NCBI RefSeq assembly: GCF_000718015.1
Contig: NZ_JODY01000015.1
Location: forward strand, 124,001 to 188,000
From: Streptomyces catenulae
Lineage (GTDB): Bacteria; Actinomycetota; Actinomycetes; Streptomycetales; Streptomycetaceae
Reading direction: 5' to 3'
Length of the DNA: 64,000 bases
The notes beneath the pieces are model-generated. The model was given only the letters and a program-made list of their open reading frames with translations. It did no database searches and had not been told where the DNA came from. Below, one piece after another: positions 27,864 through 37,062 of this stretch. Position 1 is the first letter of the stretch; each line of letters begins with the position of its first letter. Position numbers and translations under genes: made by a program.

Positions 27864-29528
27864 TCAGCCCCGGGTCAGCTTCTTGTACGTCGCACGGTGC
27901 GGACGGGCCGCGTCGGCACCGAGCCGCTCGACCTTGTTCTTCTCGTACGACGCGAAGTTGCCCTCGAACCAGAACCACTTGGACTCGCCCTCGTACGCCA
28001 GGATGTGCGTGGCGACGCGGTCCAGGAACCAGCGGTCGTGGGAGACGACCACGGCGCAGCCGGGGAAGTCCAGCAGCGCGTTCTCCAGCGACGACAGGGT
28101 CTCGACGTCGAGGTCGTTGGTCGGCTCGTCGAGGAGCAGGAGGTTGCCGCCCTGCTTGAGGGTGAGCGCCAGGTTGAGGCGGTTGCGCTCACCACCGGAG
28201 AGCACCCCGGCCGGCTTCTGCTGGTCCGGACCCTTGAAGCCGAACGCCGAGACATAGGCGCGCGAGGGCATCTCGACCTGGCCGACGTTGATGTAGTCCA
28301 GCTCGTCGGAGACGACGGCCCACAGCGTCTTCTTCGGGTCGATGTTCTCGCGGCTCTGGTCGACGTAGGAGATCTTGACCGTCTCGCCGACCTTGATCGA
28401 ACCGGCGTCCGGCGTCTCCAGCCCCTGGAGCATCTTGAACAGCGTGGTCTTGCCCGCACCGTTCGGACCGATGACACCGACGATGCCGTTACGCGGCAGC
28501 GTGAACGACAGGTCGTCGATCAGCACCTTCTCGCCGAACGCCTTGGAGAGGTTCTCCACCTCGACGACGACGTTGCCCAGCCGCGGGCCCGGCGGGATCT
28601 GGATCTCCTCGAAGTCCAGCTTCCGCATCTTGTCCGCCTCGGCGGCCATCTCCTCGTAACGCGCCAGACGCGCCTTGGACTTGGCCTGCCGCCCCTTGGC
28701 GTTGGAGCGGACCCACTCCAGCTCGTCCTTGAGCCGCTTGGCGCGCTTGGCGTCCTTCTGGCCCTCGACCTTCAGACGGGTCTGCTTGGTCTCCAGGTAC
28801 GTGGAGTAGTTGCCCTCGTAGCCGATGGCCCGGCCGCGGTCCAGCTCCAGGATCCAGCCCGCGACGTTGTCGAGGAAGTACCGGTCGTGGGTGACGGCGA
28901 CGACGGTGCCCGGGTACTTCGCGAGGTGCTGCTCCAGCCACTGCACGGACTCGGCGTCCAGGTGGTTGGTGGGCTCGTCGAGAAGGAGCAGGTCGGGCGC
29001 CTCCAGCAGCAGCTTGCACAGCGCGACGCGGCGGCGCTCACCACCGGAGAGGTTGGTGACCGGCCAGTCACCGGGCGGGCAGCCCAGCGCGTCCATCGCC
29101 TGCTCCAGCTGGGTGTCCAGGTCCCACGCACCCGCGTGGTCGAGGTCCTCCTGGAGCTTGCCCATCTCCTCCATCAGCTCGTCGGAGTAGTCGGTCGCCA
29201 TCAGCTCGGCGACCTCGTTGAAGCGCTTCAGCTTGCCCATCACCTCCTTGGCGCCGTCCTGGACGTTCTCCAGCACCGTCTTCGACTCGTCCAGCGGCGG
29301 CTCCTGCAGGAGCATGCCGACGGTGTAGCCGGGAGAGAGGAACGCGTCACCGTTCGAGGGCTGCTCAAGACCTGCCATGATCTTCAGCACCGTGGACTTA
29401 CCGGCGCCGTTGGGGCCCACGACACCGATCTTCGCGCCCGGCAGGAAGCTCAGCGTCACGTCATCGAGGATGACCTTGTCACCGTGCGCCTTGCGCGTCT
29501 TGCGCATCGTGTAGATGTACTCAGCCAA
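27864..29528 (-). CDS. ettA: ABC-F ATPase, energy-dependent translational throttle protein EttA
   Basis: 554 residues from TTG 29528 (LAEYIYTMRKTRKAHGDKV), the usual EttA length and start context. It has two ATP-binding cassettes: Walker A VGPNGAGKST near residue 40, signature LSGGERRRVALC and Walker B LLLLDEPTNHLD; then, after the linker, Walker A IGPNGAGKTT, LSGGERNRLNLA and LLLLDEPTNDLD. The arm insertion in the first cassette is the ribosome-contacting part. EttA binds the E site and gates entry into elongation according to the ATP/ADP ratio. First gene of a three-gene operon. Confidence 0.95.
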   Translation of the reverse strand: MAEYIYTMRKTRKAHGDKVILDDVTLSFLPGAKIGVVGPNGAGKSTVLKIMAGLEQPSNGDAFLSPGYTVGMLLQEPPLDESKTVLENVQDGAKEVMGKLKRFNEVAELMATDYSDELMEEMGKLQEDLDHAGAWDLDTQLEQAMDALGCPPGDWPVTNLSGGERRRVALCKLLLEAPDLLLLDEPTNHLDAESVQWLEQHLAKYPGTVVAVTHDRYFLDNVAGWILELDRGRAIGYEGNYSTYLETKQTRLKVEGQKDAKRAKRLKDELEWVRSNAKGRQAKSKARLARYEEMAAEADKMRKLDFEEIQIPPGPRLGNVVVEVENLSKAFGEKVLIDDLSFTLPRNGIVGVIGPNGAGKTTLFKMLQGLETPDAGSIKVGETVKISYVDQSRENIDPKKTLWAVVSDELDYINVGQVEMPSRAYVSAFGFKGPDQQKPAGVLSGGERNRLNLALTLKQGGNLLLLDEPTNDLDVETLSSLENALLDFPGCAVVVSHDRWFLDRVATHILAYEGESKWFWFEGNFASYEKNKVERLGADAARPHRATYKKLTRG

Positions 29529-29830
29529 GAGAAACCGTCCGGCAGTCTGGATCGTGCGGGTCTGTAGGGGCTCCGCCGCGTGGGCCATGAAGCGGCGTGG
29601 CCGCGCGAGGGCAGATACACCCATCTTGCCGTACCGCCCGGCCCTGGCGGAAACGCGTGGGGGAACGGACGGGGACGGAAACCCGCGGAACGGCCCGGGA
29701 GCGCAGGTCCGCCGCCCGGCCCGGCGCCACCGGGACCCGCCCGCACCCGGAGCCCGCGGCCGTCCCCGCACACGGCGGCGGGCGGCCCCCCGTCCCCGGG
29801 GTGCCGCCCGCCGTCGCTCACGGAGAGGTG
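29529..29830. other. Gene-free stretch between ettA and the LAETG protein gene
   Basis: 302 bases. The right half holds the hairpin at 29776-29813. The left half should carry the ettA promoter, but no clear -10/-35 pair or operator was seen. Confidence 0.4.
29776..29813 (-). terminator. Hairpin terminator after the LAETG surface protein gene
   Basis: cggcgggcggc (29776-29786) pairs perfectly with 29803-29813 around a 16-base loop, 18 bases beyond the stop at 29831 on the minus strand. Confidence 0.7.
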
Positions 29831-31225
29831 TTACGCGGTCTTCTTCTTACGGAGGAAGAACACCGCACCGCCGCCGATCAGCACCAGCACCGCCGCGACA
29901 CCCGCGATCATCGGGGTGGCGCTGCTGGAACCGGTCTCGGCGAGGTCACCGCCGCCGGTGGTGCTGCTCCCACCGTTGGTGCCGCCCACCGACGCGGGGC
30001 TGGGCTGCGGGGTGGGCTTGCCGCCACCGGAACCGGCGGTCTTGCAGTCCAGCACGCCCGAGAACGACTTCTCGAAGCCGCCCGCACCCTTCACCGCGAT
30101 CTTGTACGGCTGGTCCTCGCCGACCGGCACCGTCACGGTCTTCGACTCACCGGGACCGACCTCGTAGTCCTTGCCGGACACCGAGAAGGGGAACGCCTCG
30201 TCACCGCTGTTGGTGGTGGTGACGTCCACCCCGCCCTTCGCGCAGTTCTTCTGCGCGGTCACCGCGGGAACGGCGCCCTGCTTCTTCCACGACGCGGTCG
30301 CCGCCGCCGACACCGTCGACTCGCTGGAACCGGCCAGGATCTGCGTCTGGCTCTTCGCGTGCTCACCGATACCGGTGAAAGCCCGGCCGACCGGCACCTT
30401 CGTCGCCGCCTGCACGGTCAGCGAGGTGCTGCCGTCCTCCGCGCCCTTGGGCACGTCGAAGAAGAGCTGGGAACCGTCGGCGGCACCCGTGACCGGCTTG
30501 CCGTCCTTGCCGACGATCTTCACGCCCGACGGCAGATCCGCCGCCGGGGACACCGCGACGCTGTCCGCGTTGGTGTGCACCGTCACCGGGCCGAGACGGC
30601 TGCCCGACTTACCGGAGACCGCCGGGGGGTCCAGCGTCAGCGACGCCTTCGGCTCCGAGAGGTTCTGCGCACTGCGCTCCAGGTAGTCGGCGAGCTTCTC
30701 GGCCGCCGGGTTCACCGCGTCCACCTTGACGTGGTCGGAGAACCGCCAGATCGCGACCTGCGTACCGGCCGCCGCGGTCTTCTCCGTCAGCCCCTGCGCA
30801 CCGGCCTTCTGCGCCAGCGCCGCCAGGTCGTTCACCTGCGGGTACGAGTTCTGCAGGATCCAACGGATCTTGCCCGCGTCCGCGTTGTTGTGCAGCGACG
30901 AAGCGCTCCAGGGCACCTCCTGGTACTTCGCCTGCTGCTGCGTCGGGTTGTGCACGTCGATGCAGTACGTCTGCAGCGTGCCACCGTTGTCCACGGACAT
31001 CTCGAACAGGCCCGCGCCGAGGGGCTGGTCCCCACCCTCACCGTGCACGACCGCCTGGTCGTAGACCTTCAGTCCACCGAGCGTGGCCGTGGCACCGCCG
31101 TGCCCAGCGACCGTCTCGTCCGCCACGGCGGGCCCCGCCGTGGCTATCGCACCCGCCGCGACCAGGCCCGAAGCCACGACCGCGGCGGCAAGACGGGCTG
31201 CGCCCCGCCTCTTCCTCGAAAGCAT
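29831..31225 (-). CDS. Cell-wall-anchored TQXA-domain surface protein with LAETG sortase signal
   Basis: 464 residues from ATG 31225 with GAGGGGA upstream. The N-terminal signal peptide (basic start, hydrophobic core, cleavage after GPAVA near residue 36) precedes a TQXA thioester-like domain: LQTYCIDVHNPT supplies the Cys and GTQVAIWRFSD the Gln. Such domains form an internal Cys-Gln bond that can couple to host or surface amines. One or two Ig-like beta domains follow. At the C-terminus come a Ser/Gly/Thr linker, LAETG, a membrane helix and a basic tail, the mark of a class E sortase substrate. In Streptomyces such proteins sit on the wall of aerial hyphae. No sortase gene is adjacent. Confidence 0.9.
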   Translation of the reverse strand: MLSRKRRGAARLAAAVVASGLVAAGAIATAGPAVADETVAGHGGATATLGGLKVYDQAVVHGEGGDQPLGAGLFEMSVDNGGTLQTYCIDVHNPTQQQAKYQEVPWSASSLHNNADAGKIRWILQNSYPQVNDLAALAQKAGAQGLTEKTAAAGTQVAIWRFSDHVKVDAVNPAAEKLADYLERSAQNLSEPKASLTLDPPAVSGKSGSRLGPVTVHTNADSVAVSPAADLPSGVKIVGKDGKPVTGAADGSQLFFDVPKGAEDGSTSLTVQAATKVPVGRAFTGIGEHAKSQTQILAGSSESTVSAAATASWKKQGAVPAVTAQKNCAKGGVDVTTTNSGDEAFPFSVSGKDYEVGPGESKTVTVPVGEDQPYKIAVKGAGGFEKSFSGVLDCKTAGSGGGKPTPQPSPASVGGTNGGSSTTGGGDLAETGSSSATPMIAGVAAVLVLIGGGAVFFLRKKKTA

Positions 31226-31645
31226 GAATTTCCCCTCTGGGCGAGGCGGTCGAGTGGGGAGAAGCCTCGCCGGAAAGATCCCAGACAACTCAACAGCTGA
31301 ACAGATCAGCCCCCGTGAGTACTCGTCGGATCCTAGGGAGAAGCCGCAACCCGGTCCCCAGGATCACACCCCTGCAAGCGATCCGAATCGCAATCGTTAT
31401 CGAGAGGGGAACGTGGGGGCTGGGTTTATCGATAAATCGGCGGCGGGGAGGGGGGATTCCCCCCTCCCCCTCCCCTCCCTCCCCCACTCCCCACCCCACC
31501 CCCGGCATACGACTCCCCCACACCGAGTACGCACCGCAATCAGCCACCGCCCAGCGACATCCGCACTCCCCGGGGAAGCCCGCACTCCCCGAGTGAGCCC
31601 GCCGCGCCCACGAGCCCACCCGGCGCCCACCTCCGCCCTACGCCC
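31226..31645. promoter_or_regulatory. Upstream region of the surface protein gene, with an AT-rich palindrome
   Basis: 420 bases without a gene. tttatcgataaa (31425-31436) is a perfect 12-base palindrome in an otherwise GC-rich stretch, preceded by scattered atcg motifs (31380-31402). C-rich low-complexity sequence fills 31440-31500. The palindrome could be an operator, but it lies 200 bases from the surface-protein start. Confidence 0.45.
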
Positions 31646-32344
31646 TCACCCCGCCCCAACTCCCTCCAGCGCTTCCGCATCCGCCGCACCCGCATCCGCC
31701 GCATCCGCATCCGCGCCCGCCGCCGTACCGCCCCCGGCCCGTGCAGCCACTTCGGCCGCACCCCCGCTCCCGCCGCCCCCGCTCCCGCCCGCAACAGACG
31801 GACTCGGCACCGACATCCCGGTCGGCGTCACAACCGGCGCCCCGCTCGGCGCCCCGCTCGCCGTCGGCTCCGCCTTCCCCCACGCCCCCGCGCCGCCTCC
31901 CGTGGACCAGTCGGGCGCCAACTCGCTCCCCCGTGTGCCGCCTTCGCCGGGCTGCGGCTCGGGGCGCGGTCGGGGTGCCGCGCGGCGGAACGCGGCGGTC
32001 CCCCGGGTGAGGTCATGGCCGATGGCGACGGCCTCGACCTCCGCCGCGAGCCAGCGCTGCCCGCCGCGGTCCGCGGGCTGTTCGCCCTCGCGTACCCGCA
32101 ACCGGCCCTGCACCAGCAGCGGTTCGCCCACCGTCACGGATGCCGCGACATGGTCGGCGAGCGCGCGCCACGCCTTCACCGTGAAGAAACTGGTGTCGCC
32201 GTCCATCCACCGCTCGCGCGCCCGGTCCCAGCGCCGGGGCGTCGCCGCCAGCCGGAACCGCACCACCGGTACGCCCGTCGGCGTCGTCCGGTGCTCCACC
32301 GCCGTGGCGGCGTTCCCCACCAGCGTGACCATCGTGTCGTTCAT
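31646..32344 (-). CDS. ssbB: Single-strand DNA-binding protein, probable SsbB
   Basis: 232 residues from ATG 32344. The first about 115 residues form an SSB OB fold (MVTLVGNAATAVEHR, VRFRLAATPRRWDR, DTSFFTVKAWRALADHVAAS, EPLLVQGRLRVRE). The rest is a long Gly/Ala/Pro-rich tail that does not end in the acidic DDDIPF-like tip of replicative SSB. This fits SsbB, the second Streptomyces SSB, which acts in chromosome segregation during sporulation. It follows the two dynamin-like GTPase genes on the same strand after 211 bases. Confidence 0.85.
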   Translation of the reverse strand: MNDTMVTLVGNAATAVEHRTTPTGVPVVRFRLAATPRRWDRARERWMDGDTSFFTVKAWRALADHVAASVTVGEPLLVQGRLRVREGEQPADRGGQRWLAAEVEAVAIGHDLTRGTAAFRRAAPRPRPEPQPGEGGTRGSELAPDWSTGGGAGAWGKAEPTASGAPSGAPVVTPTGMSVPSPSVAGGSGGGGSGGAAEVAARAGGGTAAGADADAADAGAADAEALEGVGAG

Positions 32345-32555
32345 CGCATCCCCCTCGTCGGGCAGCCGTCCCACGGCGTTCCTGCCGTGGACGGTTCCCA
32401 TGCTGCGCGCCTCCGCCGCTCCCCGCCCGGGCCTGTGGACGGCACACCCGCATGTGGACAACTCGCCCGCCCGAACGGGGAATTCAGCACCCCCGGCACA
32501 AGGTCCGAGGAACAACACCGGCCCACTTCCAGGCGCGACGGCCCCGCCCGCCGCC

Positions 32556-34643
32556 TCAACTCCCCGAAGCCACCGCGTACTGCTCCCGGACCTCCTGGTA
32601 CCGCAGCAGTTCCGCGGCGACCGGTTCGAGGACATGGGCCCTGCCGCAGTGGGCCGCCGCATCGCGCAGGCGGCGCTCCGTCTCCTGGCCGTGGCGGCGG
32701 GCCGGGGCCCGGGCCGCCGCCGCGCACGCCCAGGTCAGCGTGGGTGCGCCCAGGACGCCGAGGGCCGCCACGACCAGCGCCGCCGGCCATCCGGTGACGT
32801 CCGCGGGCCCGGCGAGCGTCCCCAGCAGCCACACCGTGCCGACGAGTTGCAGGACACACATCAGCCCCTGGAGCCCGGCGGCCACCGTCCACCACCTCGG
32901 CCTGTCGGGGCCGGGCCGCAGCGCCGCCTCGGCGTCCGCGGCGACCGTGTCCAGCGCCGCGGGCAGCTCTTCGGCGCCCCGCCCGGCGGCGTCCCGTACG
33001 GCCTGGGCCCACGGTGCGGGCAGTCCGCGGGACGCCTCGCCGACGAGGGTGCGTACCGCCTGTTCGACGACGGGGCGGGCGGCGGCGCGGTCGTCGGTGG
33101 CGCGCGGGGTGCCGGTGGTGGGGCGGGTGCGTCGGTGGTGGAGGCGGGTCCAGGGGGTGGCGCAGGCGCGTTCGGCGTGGCGGAGCCAGTCGTGTTCGGC
33201 GGTGCGGCCGGTCGCCGCGGCGCCGACGGCGTCGGCGAGCCGGTCGTCGAAGGCGCGGCGGGCCGGTGCGGTGAGCGTCACGCGGCCCTGGGTGGTGTAG
33301 GCGGGGCGCAGGCGACCGGCGGCGGCGTCGAGGTCGGCGGCGAGGCGGCGGTCGGCGGCGCCGCGGTCGGCGACGAACCGGGCGAGGGTGTCGCGCAGTT
33401 CGCCGACGCCGGTGCCGGTGGCGGCGGAGAGGGCGAGGACGGTGGCGCCCGGTTCGCCGTGTTCGCCGAGCGCCATGCCGTCGTCGTCGAGCAGGCGTCG
33501 CAGGTCGTCGACGACCTGGTCGGCGGCGTCGCCGGGCAGCCGGTCGATCTGGTTGAGGACGACGAAGGTGACCTCGGCGTATCCGGCGTGCGGGCGGAGG
33601 TAGCGCTCGTGCAGGACGGCGTCGGCGTATTTCTCGGGGTCGACGACCCAGATGACGGCGTCGACGAGGGCGAGGAGCCGGTCGACCTGTTCGCGGTGGC
33701 CGGTCTGTGCGGAGTCGTGGTCGGGCAGGTCGAGGAGGACGAGTCCGTCGAGTCCGGTGGCGTCGCGGGCGGGGGTGTGGCGGCGGTGCGGGGGGACGCC
33801 GAGCCGGTGGAGGAGCCCTTCGGCGCCGGGGCTGCCGCCGCTCCAGACGCAGGCGACGGGTTCGCCGGTGGTGGGCCGGTGGGCCCCGGCGCGGGAGCGG
33901 GGTGCCCCGGCGAGGGCGTTGAAGAGGGAGGATTTGCCGCTTCCGGTGGCTCCGGCGATGGCGACGACGGTGTGCCGGGTGGACAGGCGGCGGCGTTCGT
34001 CGGCGGCGTCGAGGACCTGTCCGGCCTCGTCGAGGGTGGTGCGGTCCAGGCGGGTGCGGGAGAGCACGATCATCTGGCGCAGGGCGTCCAGGCGGGCCTG
34101 GAGCGTGTCGCCGGGGTGGTGGCGTCCGGTGTCGGGGAGCGCCCAGCCGTACGGGGCGTCCGCGTAGGGGGCGTACGCGGGGTCCCGGTGGGTGTCGTGG
34201 GGTGCGGGTCCGGTCGGCGCGGGGTCCGTGCCCGGGGGGTCGGCGGGGGGTGCGCCGTCCCACTGTGCGCCGATGCGGCCGCCTTCGGGGAGCGGTCGGC
34301 GGTCGGTGTCGTCCGGGGTCCAGGGGGTGGGGAGGCGGCGTCGGCGGGCGGGGTCGCGGGGTGCGGTGGCGGGGGCGCGGCGGGCGATGAGGCCGTCGTC
34401 CCAGGCGGTGGCGCCGGTGACGAGGCTGCCGTCGGTGCAGACCACGGTGCCCGCCGCCCAGGGCCGGTGGTCCTCGGGGGCGGGTCCCGGGGGCACGGCG
34501 GCCGGGGGCTCGTCGGTGGGTGCGCCGCGGGTCCGGCAGGCGGGGCAGCCACCGGTGCGCCCGCACGCCCCGCACGGTGCGGGGTGCGCGGCCGCCGGGT
34601 CCGGCCCGTCGGGAACGTCGCCGGGTCGGCTCGCCCCGTTCAT
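32556..34643 (-). CDS. dynB: Dynamin-like GTPase with C-terminal membrane helices, probable DynB
   Basis: 695 residues. A disordered Pro-rich N-terminus with a Cys cluster ([14 protein letters not shown]) is followed by the GTPase domain: P-loop [16 protein letters not shown] near residue 230, switch/DxxG in LLDLPDHDS, and the base motif NQID. A helical stalk follows. Near the C-terminus two membrane helices ([21 protein letters not shown] and a second) anchor it. Streptomyces DynA/DynB form a membrane complex that stabilises FtsZ rings in sporulation septa. Pairing with an upstream GTPase (ATGA overlap) and ssbB downstream supports this identity. The symbol is inferred from architecture. Confidence 0.8.
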   Translation of the reverse strand: MNGASRPGDVPDGPDPAAAHPAPCGACGRTGGCPACRTRGAPTDEPPAAVPPGPAPEDHRPWAAGTVVCTDGSLVTGATAWDDGLIARRAPATAPRDPARRRRLPTPWTPDDTDRRPLPEGGRIGAQWDGAPPADPPGTDPAPTGPAPHDTHRDPAYAPYADAPYGWALPDTGRHHPGDTLQARLDALRQMIVLSRTRLDRTTLDEAGQVLDAADERRRLSTRHTVVAIAGATGSGKSSLFNALAGAPRSRAGAHRPTTGEPVACVWSGGSPGAEGLLHRLGVPPHRRHTPARDATGLDGLVLLDLPDHDSAQTGHREQVDRLLALVDAVIWVVDPEKYADAVLHERYLRPHAGYAEVTFVVLNQIDRLPGDAADQVVDDLRRLLDDDGMALGEHGEPGATVLALSAATGTGVGELRDTLARFVADRGAADRRLAADLDAAAGRLRPAYTTQGRVTLTAPARRAFDDRLADAVGAAATGRTAEHDWLRHAERACATPWTRLHHRRTRPTTGTPRATDDRAAARPVVEQAVRTLVGEASRGLPAPWAQAVRDAAGRGAEELPAALDTVAADAEAALRPGPDRPRWWTVAAGLQGLMCVLQLVGTVWLLGTLAGPADVTGWPAALVVAALGVLGAPTLTWACAAAARAPARRHGQETERRLRDAAAHCGRAHVLEPVAAELLRYQEVREQYAVASGS

Positions 34644-36406
34644 CCGGTCACCTTCTCCCTCTGCAGTACGGACAGTGCGGCGATGAGTTCGGCCTGCTGG
34701 TCGGGGGGGACGGCGAGCCGTTCGAGGGGGGTGAGGCGGCGTTGGCGTTCGGCGGTGAGGGCGCGGTCCAGGTGGGCGGTGAGGAGGCGGGTGCCGCGGT
34801 CGTGGAGGTGGAGGGTGCTCCGGGCGCCGAGGAGGGTGGCGAGGCGTTCGGCGGCGGCGCGGGCGCGGTCGCCGCCGAGGAGGGCGGTGGCGAGCAGGGC
34901 GGTGGGTTCGTCGGGGGTGACGGAGCCGGGCCGTTGGGCGGCGCGTCCGCCGCGGGCCTCGCGGATCTCCTCCTCGGTGAGTTCTTCCAGGCAGCGGCGC
35001 CAGCGGCGGACGGCGACGCCGAGGCGGTCGGGGGTGCCGGTGGCGCCCGCGGCGGCGGTCGGTGCGATGTCGGCGGCGGCCGGGTCGCGGCGCCAGGCGT
35101 CGGCGGTGCGTTCATCGGCGCGTTCGACGGCGCAGGTGAGGAGGGCGGTGAGGCCGTGGGTGAGGGCGTCGAGGAGGTCGTCGGGGCGCCCGCCGAGGGC
35201 GTGGTCGCGCCAGTGTGCGCGGGCGTCGCCGGAGAGCACCTCACCTGCGGCGATCTCGCGCCGTACGCGGGTGGCGGCTTCGCCGTAGGTCTCCTCGACG
35301 CGGGCGGCGAGGCGCAGTGCGGCGGCGTGCTGGGCGGCGGCGGCACCGGCGAGGGCGGGCAGGCGGCTGCGGAAGGAGGCGATGACCCCGGTGGTGGTGC
35401 GGTCGGCCGCGGCGGTGCGGGCGGGTGGGTCCTGGGCGTGGCGGGCGAGCCAGTCGCGGAGGGCGGCGACGGCGGTGGCGGGCAGCAGTCCGCTGCCGCG
35501 ACCTGCGGATTCGGGGAGTTCGGGGATGGTGAAGCGGGGGACGTGGCCGAGTCCGGCGCGCTGGAGGAGGGCGGCGTAGCGGGCGGAGATGTCCGTGGCG
35601 ATCTGGTGCGGCACCCGGTCGAGGACGGTGACGAGGGTGACGTCGTACTCCTTGGCGGTACGCAGGAGGTGCCAGGGGACGGCGTCGGCGTAGCGGGCGG
35701 CGGTGGTGACGAGGACCCAGATGTCGGCGGCGCAGATGAGTTCGGCGGCGAGTTCGCGGTTGCGGGCGACGAGGGAGTCGATGTCGGGTGCGTCGAGGAG
35801 GGCGAGTCCGGCGGGGAGGGCGGGGTCGGTCTCCAGGCGGAGGGTGGGGACGGCGGATTCGTCGCGGGCGCTGTGCGGGGGTTCGTACCGTCCGGGTGCG
35901 GTGTCGTCGCCCAGGGGGGTGTCGCCGGTGCGGTGCGTTCCGCTTGCCCCGTAGGTGGGGTACGGGGGTGTGGTGCGGGTCTGGGTGCGCCGGGGCTCGC
36001 GGGTGGCGGGCGCGGGGCCTTCCTGTTCGGGCACCCAGAGGCGCGCCAAGTGGGGCAGGACGCGGCGTCCGGCGAACCAGTGCAGGTCGTCGGGGTGGCA
36101 GACGAGGACGGGGGTGCGGGTGGTGGGGCGCAGGACGCCCGCTTCGGAGACGCGTCGGCCGACGAGGGAGTTGACGAGGGTCGATTTCCCGGCGCCGGTG
36201 GAGCCGCCGATGACGGCGAGGAGCGGGGCGTGGGGGGCGCGCAGCCGCGGCATGACGTAGTCGTCGAGTTGGGCGAGGAGTTCGTCCCTGCTGCGCCGGG
36301 CGCGGGCCGCGCCTCTCAGGGGCAGCGGGAAGCGTGCGGCGTCGACGCGGTCGCGCAGTACGGACAGGGCGTCGATGAGTCGGGGTCGTACGTCCAAGGT
36401 CGCCAC
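34640..36406 (-). CDS. dynA: Dynamin-like GTPase, probable DynA
   Basis: 588 residues from GTG 36406. The GTPase domain shows P-loop [18 protein letters not shown] near residue 65 and [11 protein letters not shown] as the DxxG segment, with LDRVP as a likely base motif. The remainder is a long Ala/Arg-rich helical stalk without a clear membrane span. It ends by overlapping the dynB start, as expected for two subunits made together. The start is uncertain: the frame is open upstream to 36565, but that sequence is AT-richer and unlike the family. A small hairpin lies just before the start. Confidence 0.8.
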   Translation of the reverse strand: MATLDVRPRLIDALSVLRDRVDAARFPLPLRGAARARRSRDELLAQLDDYVMPRLRAPHAPLLAVIGGSTGAGKSTLVNSLVGRRVSEAGVLRPTTRTPVLVCHPDDLHWFAGRRVLPHLARLWVPEQEGPAPATREPRRTQTRTTPPYPTYGASGTHRTGDTPLGDDTAPGRYEPPHSARDESAVPTLRLETDPALPAGLALLDAPDIDSLVARNRELAAELICAADIWVLVTTAARYADAVPWHLLRTAKEYDVTLVTVLDRVPHQIATDISARYAALLQRAGLGHVPRFTIPELPESAGRGSGLLPATAVAALRDWLARHAQDPPARTAAADRTTTGVIASFRSRLPALAGAAAAQHAAALRLAARVEETYGEAATRVRREIAAGEVLSGDARAHWRDHALGGRPDDLLDALTHGLTALLTCAVERADERTADAWRRDPAAADIAPTAAAGATGTPDRLGVAVRRWRRCLEELTEEEIREARGGRAAQRPGSVTPDEPTALLATALLGGDRARAAAERLATLLGARSTLHLHDRGTRLLTAHLDRALTAERQRRLTPLERLAVPPDQQAELIAALSVLQREKVTG

Positions 36407-36708
36407 ATGTGCAGAATGCCCAATTTGATTGGGTTTTTGAAGCGTATACACCTGTGTGCGTGCCATAAAAACCACCACAGAACGGTACGAGCCGCGCATG
36501 AGACGATCGAGGCGCGCGACCGACAGGCATAACGACTGCACAACAGCCGCCGCCGGAGTGGCCAAAACCGGTGCAGGATTCGTACCCGCCTGCGATTATC
36601 GGGACCGCTTCACGGAATCTCCACAACGTGCCACGGAGGTGAAGCAACCGGGACGAGGCACCCGGACCCCTATCCTTGTCCGCGGTCCGTGATCCACGTC
36701 CACCACCG
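36407..36708. promoter_or_regulatory. Leader of dynA up to the tRNA gene
   Basis: 302 bases, AT-richer than the surroundings between 36410 and 36550. cccaat-ttg-attggg (36419-36433) forms a 6-base hairpin followed on the plus strand by five T. On the minus strand it lies only 13 bases before the dynA start and could hide the ribosome site. The rest must hold the dynA and tRNA promoters; no consensus pair is obvious. Confidence 0.4.
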
Positions 36709-36781
36709 GCCCCCGTAGCTCAGCGGATAGAGCAGGTGCCTTCTAAGCACTTGGCCGCAGGTTCGAGTCCTGCCGGGGGCA
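36709..36781 (+). tRNA. tRNA-Arg (anticodon TCT)
   Basis: A complete 73-base cloverleaf: acceptor gcccccg pairing with cgggggc, a D arm with GCTC/GAGC, anticodon stem ggtgc/gcact (one G-T pair), loop cttctaa with anticodon TCT, T arm gcagg-ttcgagt-cctgc, and discriminator A. No CCA is encoded. Its 3' half is the probable attachment site of the integrative element on its right. Confidence 0.97.
36758..36781 (+). other. Probable attB/attL core: 3' end of tRNA-Arg
   Basis: The integrase gene is convergent with and next to this tRNA, the standard layout of tRNA-targeting tyrosine integrases, whose core is the T arm plus 3' acceptor strand. No second copy was found in the rest of the window, so the exact core length is not defined here. 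Confidence 0.55.
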
Positions 36782-36788
36782 CTCCAGG

Positions 36789-36815
36789 ACAGACCCTCCT
36801 TCGGGAGGGTCTTTT
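36789..36815 (+). terminator. Rho-independent terminator after tRNA-Arg
   Basis: gaccctcc-ttc-gggagggtc followed directly by ttttt, a textbook terminator starting 8 bases after the tRNA. Confidence 0.85.
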
Positions 36816-37062
36816 TGCTGGTCGGGGGCTGTTTTCCGGTATTGCGAGCCTCTTCCGTGACCGGTCCACCGCCGCCTTGGAATGTCCGGCTGAGGCCGGT
36901 CGAAGGCGGCCTCCGGCGGCCGTTCGGCCCGAAAACGGCCCGAAATTCGGGCCGCCCGCTGCGGCCCTGGTTCCCAGCGCGAAGACGCGTGACCCGGCAC
37001 TGATTCGGCGATCAGGACCGCCGAAGGCCCCTCCTCCGCCCACCGCTGGAACGGCGCTGCAC

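Noticed and set aside
31083..35288. A 1401-residue open frame on the plus strand
   Set aside because: It lies antisense to ssbB and the dynB GTPase, which have clear domains. Its product is low complexity and has no recognisable fold; it is a high-GC shadow frame.
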